Shown here piece after piece: positions 1-6,415 of a DNA stretch of 11,374 bases. The first letter of the stretch is position 1. Each line of letters begins with the position of its first letter. Source of the DNA: CAZUZS01 sp964624795. GTDB lineage: Bacteria > Calditrichota > Calditrichia > RBG-13-44-9. A program made the position numbers and the translations under genes. The stretch lies in contig CAZUZS010000107.1 of NCBI GenBank assembly GCA_964624795.1, forward strand, positions 1 through 11,374, given 5' to 3'. The notes under the pieces were generated by a model. That model saw nothing but the letters and a program-made list of their open reading frames with translations. It did no database searches and had not been told where the DNA came from.

Positions 1-1140
1 ATACAGCTCCGCCGCTTCCATCATGGCGTTGATATTCTCAACCGGCGTGCCGGGCGGAATGTTATTGCCGTCCTGTAGAATAAAACCGCGGTAAGGCGCC
101 AGTTTTTCGATAACCTCCCGGCAAGCCTGCCGAATTTGATCGGGTGTTCCTGTTTGTACGAGCATCGGATTCACATTCCCGACCAGCACCACCTTGCCGC
201 CCATTACCTCAGCGATGTAATCCAGATCCACCTGGTAGCCGAAGCCCTGGAGCTCATTAATCTGCAAATCGTCCCGAAAAATCTTCAGCAGATGATCGGA
301 TTTGCCGCACATGTGCAGGCTAAGGTAGCCGTCGAAATGAAATCGCAACTGCTTCTCAAACGGAAGCACAATATCGCGAAAGGTCTCTTCCGACAGCGAT
401 ACAGCCAGATCGTCTGTCCAGGCGAAATCCCTGGGAACCGCAAGTTTCTCTTCCTCCCAGCAAAAATCCAGGAATTCGATCAGCTTGGCGGTGACGATAC
501 GCAGCAGCTCGCGTACAAAATCCGGCCGTTCATAAACCGCGGTAAAAATTTCAGTGATGCCCATCAGGTCTCCGGCTACGCCGAAAGGCCCATCGGAGGT
601 GTGGGTCAGTGCAGGATTGGCACCGGGAAAAAATATCTCACCATCTTGAAATCGCACCGGGTATTTCTCAGCGATCTCCATCATCCTTTGCCGGAATTCG
701 ATCTGCCGGGCATTTATGCCGCTGTGAACGTATTCCATCTTCTCGAGGCGCTTCAGATCGTCATCGGTCCTGACCCACGCTTTTCCCACCCATGGGATGT
801 CATCTTCCGGGAATACGACTTCGCAGCCCAGGCTGCCGGATTCGAACGTATTCTGGAAATCCGTCCAGGCACCCACCCAGGCGCCGGTTATTGAATAAGC
901 GTCAGTCCGGATGTTTTCCATGAGCCACTTCTGGGCGAGGATTTGGGTCCGCAGCATGGTTTCCGGATCGCTGTAGTAATCCCGGAATTTTACGCCCATC
1001 TGGGGAATGAGGAAGCGGTGTGCAATGGCCGGCACTACCGGCACGCGGTCAGGCGTCTCAAATCGCTTGGTCTTTTCGATCCTCTCCTGTCGCTTTGCCA
1101 GCTCTTCCGCCGGAACAGCTATCTCGATTATGTTTTTCAT
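1..1140 (-). CDS. URO-D family (MtaA/CmuA-like) corrinoid methyltransferase, C-terminus cut by the window edge
   Basis: I read this by hand on the minus strand; it stays open for 380 codons to the left edge, so the last residues and stop are missing. The product has the URO-D TIM-barrel pattern: an N-terminal 'FETPDRVPVVP' segment (27-37), 'LHMCGKSDHLLKIF' near 275-288, whose His276-X-Cys278 matches the zinc ligands of methylcobamide methyltransferases, 'GNVNPMLVQTGTP' (321-333), and a 'GTPVENI' tail (364-370). Family members such as MtaA, MtbA and CmuA move methyl groups to or from a corrinoid protein. Heme-pathway HemE is less likely given the corrinoid neighbours and the His-X-Cys motif. 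The position where MtaA has its third zinc Cys appears to be Asn here. I chose the ATG at 1140 because AGGG lies about 6 bases upstream; an in-frame ATG at 1146 has the AGGG directly abutting it. Methyl donor and acceptor cannot be read from sequence. Confidence 0.88.
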   Translation of the reverse strand, partial: MKNIIEIAVPAEELAKRQERIEKTKRFETPDRVPVVPAIAHRFLIPQMGVKFRDYYSDPETMLRTQILAQKWLMENIRTDAYSITGAWVGAWTDFQNTFESGSLGCEVVFPEDDIPWVGKAWVRTDDDLKRLEKMEYVHSGINARQIEFRQRMMEIAEKYPVRFQDGEIFFPGANPALTHTSDGPFGVAGDLMGITEIFTAVYERPDFVRELLRIVTAKLIEFLDFCWEEEKLAVPRDFAWTDDLAVSLSEETFRDIVLPFEKQLRFHFDGYLSLHMCGKSDHLLKIFRDDLQINELQGFGYQVDLDYIAEVMGGKVVLVGNVNPMLVQTGTPDQIRQACREVIEKLAPYRGFILQDGNNIPPGTPVENINAMMEAAELY

Positions 1141-1345
1141 ATTCATCCCTGGATACAGATTTTACGAATGCCACTGATTGTCACAGATAAAAAAGCCGGA
1201 CTTAAAACAGTTGTTTGAACTGTTCATCATTTAGATAGCTTTTTATTGTCTATAACTTTACTTCACCTATTCGCGAAAATCAGTAAAATCAATGTCATCA
1301 GCGATCTATTTAATTTTGTGCCTTTCGTGTGTTTTGTGGTAAATT
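1141..1345. repeat. Intergenic spacer resembling eroded dispersed repeats in inverted orientation
   Basis: No gene is seen in these 205 bases between the two methyltransferase genes. Two similar arms face each other: 1155-1169 (ACAGATTTTACGAAT) and 1269-1284 (ATTCGCGAAAATCAGT), about 100 bases apart. A perfect 7-bp hairpin (AACAGTT, loop GTTTG, AACTGTT) lies between them at 1206-1224. The wording around 1157-1190 and 1269-1337 (short runs such as CACTGATT, TCACAGAT, TTCGTGTGTTTTGTGG) resembles low-complexity interspersed spacer repeats I know from FCB-type and other environmental genomes. That resemblance is from memory and is not proven here. The stretch separates the last gene from its neighbour more than elsewhere in the cluster, so it may uncouple their expression. 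Confidence 0.4.
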
Positions 1346-2509
1346 TTAATAGACACAATGCCGGGCTTCATCCGCGAAGGCCCGAATCAACTCCGGTTCG
1401 GCATCAAAAAAATGGTCGGATGGCGAGAGAATGTAGCCGCCGCCCTCTCCTGCTTCTTCAAAGCAGCGTCGCACTTCCTGCCGGGTTTGTTCCGGTGTGC
1501 AATCCTTGAAAAAATGAAACTGGTCGAAGCCGCCAATCATACACACCTTATCGCCAATTCTTTTCTTGGCATCCTTTAAAATTGTATCGCCTCCCATGCC
1601 GGCCGGAGTAAAAGTCTCCATGGCATCCGGTTTCATTTCCGCAAGTTTCTCCAGGAAAGCCATCATTCCGCCGCAGGTGTGGTAAACTACTCTCTGACCG
1701 ACTTTCTGCGCCTGTTCGGTTAATGGAGCGTCGTAGGGAATGACAAATTCCTCCAGAATTTGCGGCGAGATCACCGTGGAAGAGGCATCGCCGCCGCCGT
1801 GTTCAATCACATCAAAGCGGGCGCCGGCCATCGAATCGATATAGACCTCTTTACGGTGCTGCAATATTTTAAGAAAAGCGTTCACCCATTCCGGATCGTA
1901 AAATGTCTCCATAATCAGATTTTCGACTCCAAACAGCACTGCCGCATCCTGCCAGCAGCCGGATTGCCCGTAGATGTCGAATCCCGGAATAAAGCCGCGC
2001 ACCAGCCCGCGTTCACCGAAGGCGTCCGCTTCGCGATTTACTAAATCCACATCGCAAAGCGGGATGGGCGCATATTTAGCGATGAGATCAATATCCGATT
2101 TTTCCTTTACCAGGCGCTCCGAAACCCAGGCAGTGTACTGATTGCTCTGCAAACTCATGGAGAGCGTTTTCTCCGGTGTGACGATTGAGTAGCGCACCGT
2201 CCGGTATTCGCCACCGGGAATTTCCTGCGGCTGAATTCGCCAGTTGTCCGAGCAAATTCGCTGCGGTTCCAGGAAACCGGGCGCAGTCTGCATTGGATCG
2301 AAAAAATCGCCTTTCGCCTCATCCGGCTTTTGCGCCACCACCCAATCGATGGGGTCCAAGGCGAAATGGTCAAAAAACTGCTGGTAGCCGATGCCATCCA
2401 TATAGGTTTCGAGAAAAAACGGCATCACATGGTGAGTGGTTACCGGCAGCCGGTCCGGCTCTTGGCGGTTCAGGGCAGTTAAAAATCTTTGTTTGGATGT
2501 CATTGTCAT
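1346..2509 (-). CDS. URO-D family (MtaA/CmuA-like) corrinoid methyltransferase
   Basis: This 387-residue protein has the usual full length for the URO-D/methylcobamide methyltransferase superfamily. It opens with the family's 'SKQRFLTALNRQEPDRLPV' stretch (5-23) and carries 'EHGGGDASS' (236-244). His277-Thr-Cys279-Gly matches the His-X-Cys zinc pair of MtaA-type enzymes. The C-terminal 'ILSPSDHFF' (360-368) sits where MtaA has a third zinc Cys; here the aligned residue looks like Asp365. It is only distantly similar to the other URO-D protein in this window, so the two are probably different components (substrate:corrinoid and corrinoid:acceptor methyltransferases) rather than duplicates. It lies 47 bases downstream of the lyxose isomerase gene, consistent with one transcript. 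The start at 2509 has AAAGAG about 10 bases upstream; an in-frame ATG at 2503 is the alternative. The cytosolic methyltransferase role is inferred from family and context. Confidence 0.88.
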   Translation of the reverse strand: MTMTSKQRFLTALNRQEPDRLPVTTHHVMPFFLETYMDGIGYQQFFDHFALDPIDWVVAQKPDEAKGDFFDPMQTAPGFLEPQRICSDNWRIQPQEIPGGEYRTVRYSIVTPEKTLSMSLQSNQYTAWVSERLVKEKSDIDLIAKYAPIPLCDVDLVNREADAFGERGLVRGFIPGFDIYGQSGCWQDAAVLFGVENLIMETFYDPEWVNAFLKILQHRKEVYIDSMAGARFDVIEHGGGDASSTVISPQILEEFVIPYDAPLTEQAQKVGQRVVYHTCGGMMAFLEKLAEMKPDAMETFTPAGMGGDTILKDAKKRIGDKVCMIGGFDQFHFFKDCTPEQTRQEVRRCFEEAGEGGGYILSPSDHFFDAEPELIRAFADEARHCVY

Positions 2510-2556
2510 AAATAAATATCTCTTTAAATATGTAAACTAAATGAGCTGTCAGATAC

Positions 2557-3099
2557 TCATTCGATCACCGGGAGGCGCACAATGTTCGGATCGGTGAAAA
2601 TGTCATTCTCATCGGTGCTGGTCGAGGAAAATTCTGAAACAATAGCTCCTTCATCTCCTGACTGGAACCAGTGTTTGGTATTGGGCGGGATTGTGTACTG
2701 CTCGCCAGGTCGAAGGATGATTTCTTTCCAGACTGTAAGGTACTGGCGATATTTATCCGGCACTCTTGCTTTTGGATTCGGGGCAGGATCGCCTTCCACA
2801 TAAAGATACACCTCACCCCAGCGACAACGGAATGTCTCCCGTTTCCCAGGATTATCCGCGCTAAGCGGCGGATGGTGATGTTCGGGACAAAACTGCCGGG
2901 GGAAAAGCATCAGTTCTTTCCCGCAGTAGCGGTCGGTATTGATGTAAGTGACTAGCTCCAGGCCGAGGTGTTCGAGATCGTCCAGGCCGAAATCGGCAAT
3001 TTCAATATTTTCGCTCTCTTCCGGGGTGAGGACGATGTTCGCCATTCGAAAAAATTCAGCAGTCCTCTCGCGGTAGGCTTTCACATCTTCCAGCTTCAT
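2557..3099 (-). CDS. D-lyxose (D-mannose) ketol-isomerase, cupin fold
   Basis: This 180-residue single-domain cupin matches the D-lyxose isomerase family (B. subtilis YdaE and enterobacterial D-lyxose isomerase; EC 5.3.1.15), which interconverts D-lyxose and D-xylulose and usually also D-mannose and D-fructose with a divalent metal. Seen directly: 'CPEHHHPP' (71-78), supplying His74 and His76, Glu88 in 'GKRETFRCRWGEVYLY', His143 in 'IPPNTKHWF' (137-145), and the family's C-terminal 'EFSSTSTDENDIFTDPNIVR' (156-175). The two His, Glu and His form the expected metal site. The length is normal (about 165-230). A strong ribosome site, GGAGGAG at 3107-3113, precedes the ATG at 3099. Its position beside a xylulokinase in the same direction supports a lyxose-to-xylulose-5-phosphate route; mannose cannot be excluded. 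Confidence 0.9.
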   Translation of the reverse strand: MKLEDVKAYRERTAEFFRMANIVLTPEESENIEIADFGLDDLEHLGLELVTYINTDRYCGKELMLFPRQFCPEHHHPPLSADNPGKRETFRCRWGEVYLYVEGDPAPNPKARVPDKYRQYLTVWKEIILRPGEQYTIPPNTKHWFQSGDEGAIVSEFSSTSTDENDIFTDPNIVRLPVIE

Positions 3100-3149
3100 C
3101 GAATCGCTCCTCCACTTTTATTTTTTTAAATAGATTTTCAGGGCGAATA

Positions 3150-3183
3150 ATGCCGGCCACGAAGGCCATAACAAATACGAAGT
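3150..3183. repeat. Short spacer repeat fragment (CCACGAAGGCC-type)
   Basis: The 106-base gap between the reactivator and isomerase genes contains GGCCACGAAGGCC (a small GGCC/GGCC inverted repeat around ACGAA) followed by AACAAATACGAAGT. The wording resembles the 'cacgaagg' interspersed spacer repeats common in environmental bacterial genomes. The hairpin is short and lacks a T-run, so it is not a convincing terminator. This is recognition by resemblance only. Confidence 0.25.
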
Positions 3184-3205
3184 CCTAAACTTCCCTCAAA
3201 TTCTA

Positions 3206-3955
3206 CTATTTGCTGCGCCGACGAAAACAGTCCTGCATATCGCACACCGCGCAGGGATAATCCTTTCGTTTGACCTCCTGCCCAATCCCGATTATACCGC
3301 TCACTGACTTGACGGGCACCATCAGCGCCGAATCGGTTAGCGTAATTCCGCAGAACTTTGGCGGCAGCAGCGAGAATAGTTTATGCTGCTCATGAACGCT
3401 CCAGCCGCAGTACCCGGGACTGAACCGGTTGGTCATGCGCAGCCCACCGTCGGCTAAATCGGCCTGAAGTTTCTCCTCCATCCGGTCCGCGGCCCGCTCA
3501 ACCATCTCAGAACCAAGCGTATCGACAATATATCCACCAGGGTAGTCCCCTTCAGCAAATAATCTTTTCGACCAGGTATCAAACACCTCCCCTGCGGTGC
3601 CTGCAAATATTGCTGCCGTGGTGCTCTTTTTCATTTGCAGTGCGATTATTTTTCCGGTACTGAATTCCACATCGCAACATTTGACGCATGTCCGCGCCCA
3701 CAGAAATGATTCCGTCGGAAGCAGGCGATAGCCGATTCGGAGGTGAGTTTTTCGGGATGCTTCATCCAATATTTGCGCGATTCTATCAAGATAGAAGTCC
3801 GGCGCATTCTGCGTTTTGTAGCCAATCAACCCCGCAATGGTTTGCACGTCGATCTTCAATTCTTCCAGAGGAATAGAAAACTCAGAAACAGGCGGGATCG
3901 ATTCATTTCGCATGTGAAGAGTAGTTTTTTTAACTGTATCCGTCAAAGATCCCAT
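3206..3955 (-). CDS. Stand-alone MetH-type B12 activation-domain protein (corrinoid reactivator)
   Basis: With the start at 3955 the protein has 249 residues. The C-terminal half matches the AdoMet-binding activation domain of cobalamin-dependent methionine synthase: 'RFSPGYCGWSVHEQ' (177-190) corresponds to the R-x-x-PGY motif that binds S-adenosylmethionine, and 'GITLTDSALMVPVKSVSG' (203-220) to the LTES...P..SVSG stretch. No homocysteine, folate or B12-binding domain is attached. Such free-standing domains occur beside corrinoid methyltransferase genes and are thought to rescue oxidised cob(II)alamin. Cysteines are unusually clustered: Cys90/93/94 and Cys235/238/243 (C-x2-C-x4-C) at the tail, which could hold metal or an Fe-S cluster. 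An open frame extends to an ATG at 4171, but that would overlap the 3' end of the corrinoid protein gene and adds a non-conserved basic stretch, so I chose 3955. Its ribosome site is weak, leaving the exact start uncertain. Confidence 0.85.
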   Translation of the reverse strand: MGSLTDTVKKTTLHMRNESIPPVSEFSIPLEELKIDVQTIAGLIGYKTQNAPDFYLDRIAQILDEASRKTHLRIGYRLLPTESFLWARTCVKCCDVEFSTGKIIALQMKKSTTAAIFAGTAGEVFDTWSKRLFAEGDYPGGYIVDTLGSEMVERAADRMEEKLQADLADGGLRMTNRFSPGYCGWSVHEQHKLFSLLPPKFCGITLTDSALMVPVKSVSGIIGIGQEVKRKDYPCAVCDMQDCFRRRSK

Positions 3956-4085
3956 AGTCGTATTTTTTCTTGTTTTTTGTTTTATCAAACGAAACGATTG
4001 AAAGCTTGAAGATTGTTCCTTATTATCAAAATGACATTTTGTTTGAAAAACCGGAATATAGCGCAATGTTCGGCAATATGGGGTC
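3956..4085 (-). promoter_or_regulatory. 130-base spacer with a possible internal promoter and a weak inverted repeat
   Basis: On the minus strand a -10-like GATAAT (4022-4027) sits 16 bases after a weak -35-like TTTTCA (4044-4049), about 65 bases before the reactivator start. Closer to the gene, 3985-4001 holds an imperfect 7-base inverted repeat (TCAAACG-AAA-CGATTGA). The gap is much longer than the 13 bases separating the xylulokinase and corrinoid protein genes, so a secondary promoter here is plausible but unproven. No gene is seen in it. Confidence 0.3.
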
Positions 4086-4754
4086 TTATGATGTTTTCCC
4101 ATCCAGGTAATCCGGAAGCGGATGCGGTGAGGAGAAATAAGCATCCGCACCGATTTTCTGACGAAAATCATCCGTTACCGGTGCGCCGCCAATAATAATT
4201 TTTACTGCCGGATATTTCAATTTTATCGTTTTCACCGATTTCTCCATGTTCAGCATGGTAGTAGTCAGGAGCGCACTCATACCCACAGTGGCGGTGGGAT
4301 GCTGGTCAACTGCCGCCAAATATTTCTCCGGCGAGACATCCGTGCCGAGGTCAATCACATTCCAACCTGCGCCTTCCAGCACCATTTTAACAATGTTTTT
4401 GCCGATATCGTGCAAATCTCCGGAAACAGTACCAATGATAAACGTTCCCTTGTGCTGCGCTTCGCCGGAACTGAAAAACGGTTTGATCAAGACCATAGCG
4501 GCGGTCATCGCTTTCGCGGCAATCATCAGATCCGGGACAAACGCTTCTCCACTGCCGAACTTGTCACCAATCTTGCGCATCCCCACCATGAGGCTCTTAT
4601 TCAGGATTTCCTGCGGCGGTATGCCGGAATCCAGCGCCTGTTTGGTTAATTCTGCCGCACCCGGCTGCCCTTTCATGTCCGGTGGGTAAGGTGATTTTTC
4701 ATCCACTTTGCCGCGTTCTACGCACATCGCCAATCTGTCAAGAATTTCTTCCAT
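4086..4754 (-). CDS. Corrinoid (cobalamin-binding) methyl-carrier protein, MtaC/MtbC family
   Basis: The 222-residue product has the two-domain layout of methyl-carrying corrinoid proteins. An N-terminal helical cap domain (about 33-95) contains 'IPPQEILNKSLMVGMRKIGDKF'-type sequence. A Rossmann-like B12 domain follows (about 103-215) with Asp113-x-His115-x-x-Gly118 in 'GDLHDIGKNIV', whose His is the lower cobalt ligand. 'SALLTTTM' (160-167) and 'GGAPVTDDF' (189-197) complete the standard cobamide-binding motifs. It carries the methyl group on Co(III) between two methyltransferases and must be reduced to Co(I) to start. The start at 4754 has AAAGGAAAG just upstream and lies only 13 bases after the xylulokinase stop, strong evidence of co-transcription with sugar catabolism. 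The two URO-D proteins and the reactivator in the same cluster are its natural partners. Family assignment is firm; the methyl donor is unknown. Confidence 0.95.
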   Translation of the reverse strand: MEEILDRLAMCVERGKVDEKSPYPPDMKGQPGAAELTKQALDSGIPPQEILNKSLMVGMRKIGDKFGSGEAFVPDLMIAAKAMTAAMVLIKPFFSSGEAQHKGTFIIGTVSGDLHDIGKNIVKMVLEGAGWNVIDLGTDVSPEKYLAAVDQHPTATVGMSALLTTTMLNMEKSVKTIKLKYPAVKIIIGGAPVTDDFRQKIGADAYFSSPHPLPDYLDGKTS

Positions 4755-4767
4755 CGCTTTCCTTTCG

Positions 4768-6339
4768 TCATCCTCTCATCCGGTTAAATATGTTGAAGGG
4801 ATCAACCTCGCCGGACGATTTCCGGACCCGGCGGCTGACTTCCCTAAATGCCATTTTCATTTCACGATAAACTTCCCTGTTCTGCGGATATTTCCGTCGT
4901 TCATTTTCAACTTCAACAAATTTCGCAGTTATTTTTTGCAGCGTCATTTCAGCGCGATGCTCTTTGTGATACACCCAGGCAGCGTGGATTGCAGCTCCCA
5001 GAGCGGCTCCCTCACCCTTCACCGGCACTGTTTCTGTTTCGAAAATATCGGCTATCGTCTGGCGCCAGGCATCGGAACGGCTCAACCCGCCGGTGAGTCG
5101 GATCTCTTTGGCTGAAACCGGCATCCGCCGGTAGCCGTCAAACAGATTCAACACATGCCCTTCCAGCACTGCCCGGCAGATCACCGGCTGGGTAAAATCT
5201 GACAAATCGAATCCCCAGTACAGCGGGGCGGCTTGCGGCAAATCGGGCGTTCGCTCCCCCATGTACCAGGGAAAAAGCATGCGACCCTGGTTCCCGGCAG
5301 GCGTTTCGGACATCATCCGGCTAAATTTCTGATGGTCAATCCCATAAATTTCCAGCACCTTATTGTACCCGTTTGCCATGTTGGACACGCACAGCAGCGG
5401 CATGTATTTACCGGTGCTGTCACAGAAGGAAGCGATTTCTCCCTGCGGGTCAATATATGGCTCGTTGAAAATGGTGTAAGCGGTGCCGCTGGTGCCCAGG
5501 CTGATGGTAATCAGGCCGTGCTCGATATTTCCGGTGCCGATGGCGCCGTACATGTTGTCGCCGCTGCCGGCGTCGATCAGGCACTCTGGTGAAAATCCAT
5601 ACTGCTCGATCCACTGCCGCCCGATTGCGCCGATCATTTGATCGGATGGCCGAACCGGCGGCAGTTTGTCGATCAAATCGGGGGAAATTGCTTCACAGAC
5701 AGTGCGTGACCACTGATCTGATCCGGGGTGTCGCAGCGCCATTCCCGAAACGTCGCCCGGTTCCATTACCCGAACGCCGCCTTCCCTGCCGCCAGTGAGG
5801 TGCCAGTTGATAAAATTGTGAACCAGGAAAAAAGTCGCGGTTCGTTGAGCGGCGTCTGGTTCATGGCGATACATGTGGTAGATCTTTCCCGCCGTGTAGC
5901 CGGGACGCTGGGTGTTGCCGACCTCCGCAATCATCTGCTCCGCCCCGCCCACCTGCGAAGTGATCAGCTCGCACTCTTTCTGCGTCGAATAGTCGTTCCA
6001 CAGCTTGCTCCGTGAGCGGGTCAGATTGCCTTCGGCGTCCAGCGAAACCAGCCCGTGCTGCTGACCGGATACCGAAATGGCTTTGATCCCGCCAAGCGGA
6101 AAACCGTTCTGCTTCATCCGGCGAAACAGCAGGTGCAGCGCTTCGATCCACATATTGGGATCCGCTTCCGATAAATTCTTTTGTTCGGCTTGGATAACGC
6201 CGTCTCTGGTCTGGTATCGGGGCAGATCGAGGTCATAATTTACCGCATCAACATATACGGACTTTCCGGAGTCCGGCTCAATACACACCACTTTTGTCCC
6301 TTGTGTGGATGAATCAATTCCCAGAAACAGTTCCTGCAT
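4768..6339 (-). CDS. xylB: Xylulokinase (FGGY family, XYLB-like)
   Basis: This 523-residue FGGY carbohydrate kinase is expected to phosphorylate D-xylulose to D-xylulose 5-phosphate in the cytosol. Seen in the sequence: the ATP/phosphate motif 'GIDSSTQGTK' (7-16), 'SGQQHG' (91-96), 'LWND' (113-116), the catalytic Asp261 in 'AGSGDNMYGAIGTG' (257-270), the second phosphate motif 'ITISLGTSGT' (277-286), and 'LTGGLSRSDAWRQTIADIF' (415-433) followed by 'GEGAALGAAIHAAW'. The N-terminal region with 'DLDLPRYQTRDGV' (37-48) and an acidic linker before 'MWIEALHLLFRRMK' resembles the eukaryotic XYLB type more than short E. coli XylB. The ATG at 6339 is preceded by CAGGGG (6344-6349). It heads the methyl-transfer genes, 13 bases before the corrinoid protein, and lies downstream of a LacI-type operator. 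Another ketose substrate is possible, but a lyxose isomerase nearby favours xylulose. Confidence 0.9.
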   Translation of the reverse strand: MQELFLGIDSSTQGTKVVCIEPDSGKSVYVDAVNYDLDLPRYQTRDGVIQAEQKNLSEADPNMWIEALHLLFRRMKQNGFPLGGIKAISVSGQQHGLVSLDAEGNLTRSRSKLWNDYSTQKECELITSQVGGAEQMIAEVGNTQRPGYTAGKIYHMYRHEPDAAQRTATFFLVHNFINWHLTGGREGGVRVMEPGDVSGMALRHPGSDQWSRTVCEAISPDLIDKLPPVRPSDQMIGAIGRQWIEQYGFSPECLIDAGSGDNMYGAIGTGNIEHGLITISLGTSGTAYTIFNEPYIDPQGEIASFCDSTGKYMPLLCVSNMANGYNKVLEIYGIDHQKFSRMMSETPAGNQGRMLFPWYMGERTPDLPQAAPLYWGFDLSDFTQPVICRAVLEGHVLNLFDGYRRMPVSAKEIRLTGGLSRSDAWRQTIADIFETETVPVKGEGAALGAAIHAAWVYHKEHRAEMTLQKITAKFVEVENERRKYPQNREVYREMKMAFREVSRRVRKSSGEVDPFNIFNRMRG

Positions 6340-6370
6340 TTCGCCCCTGTGCCTTTTTGTTGGTATTAAA

Positions 6371-6386
6371 ATGTTACCGATAACAT
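6371..6386. promoter_or_regulatory. LacI-family (GntR-type) operator upstream of xylulokinase
   Basis: ATGTTA-CCGA-TAACAT is a perfect 6-base inverted repeat around a four-base centre, in the 76-base gap between the PfkB kinase stop and the xylulokinase start, 32 bases upstream of the latter. It fits the ATGTTA-N4-TAACAT pattern known for E. coli GntR, a LacI-family gluconate repressor, and more generally the CG-centred LacI-family operators. On the minus strand it follows a TTGATT (-35-like) sequence and precedes an AT-rich stretch, so a bound repressor would block a promoter for the xylulokinase and methyl-transfer genes. No LacI regulator gene lies in the window. Confidence 0.65.
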
Positions 6387-6415
6387 GAAGAAATCAAGTG
6401 TTTTTTTGATATTTT

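Noticed and set aside
136..894. 252-codon open frame on the plus strand
   Set aside because: It lies antisense inside the URO-D methyltransferase gene at 1-1140, which has recognisable family motifs on the minus strand; the plus-strand product shows none.
1206..1224. Hairpin AACAGTT-GTTTG-AACTGTT as an intrinsic terminator after the gene at 1346-2509
   Set aside because: The stem is A-T rich and the following minus-strand bases (TTTTAAGTCC) give only a four-base T-run, too weak to call.
1..2509. Heme-pathway uroporphyrinogen decarboxylase (HemE) for the two URO-D genes
   Set aside because: Both have the His-X-Cys pair of corrinoid methyltransferases, differ strongly from each other, and sit in a cluster with a corrinoid protein and reactivator; no other heme gene is present.
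4027..4041. Small hairpin CAAAAT-GAC-ATTTTG as a terminator after the corrinoid protein gene
   Set aside because: The stem is all but one A-T pairs, only six long with a three-base loop, and no T-run follows on the minus strand.
3956..4171. 72-codon N-terminal extension of the reactivator gene to an ATG at 4171
   Set aside because: It would overlap the end of the corrinoid protein gene by 86 bases, is basic and non-conserved in character, and makes the protein longer than the stand-alone family.
4246..4689. 147-codon open frame on the plus strand
   Set aside because: It is antisense to the corrinoid protein gene, whose B12-binding motifs settle the coding strand.
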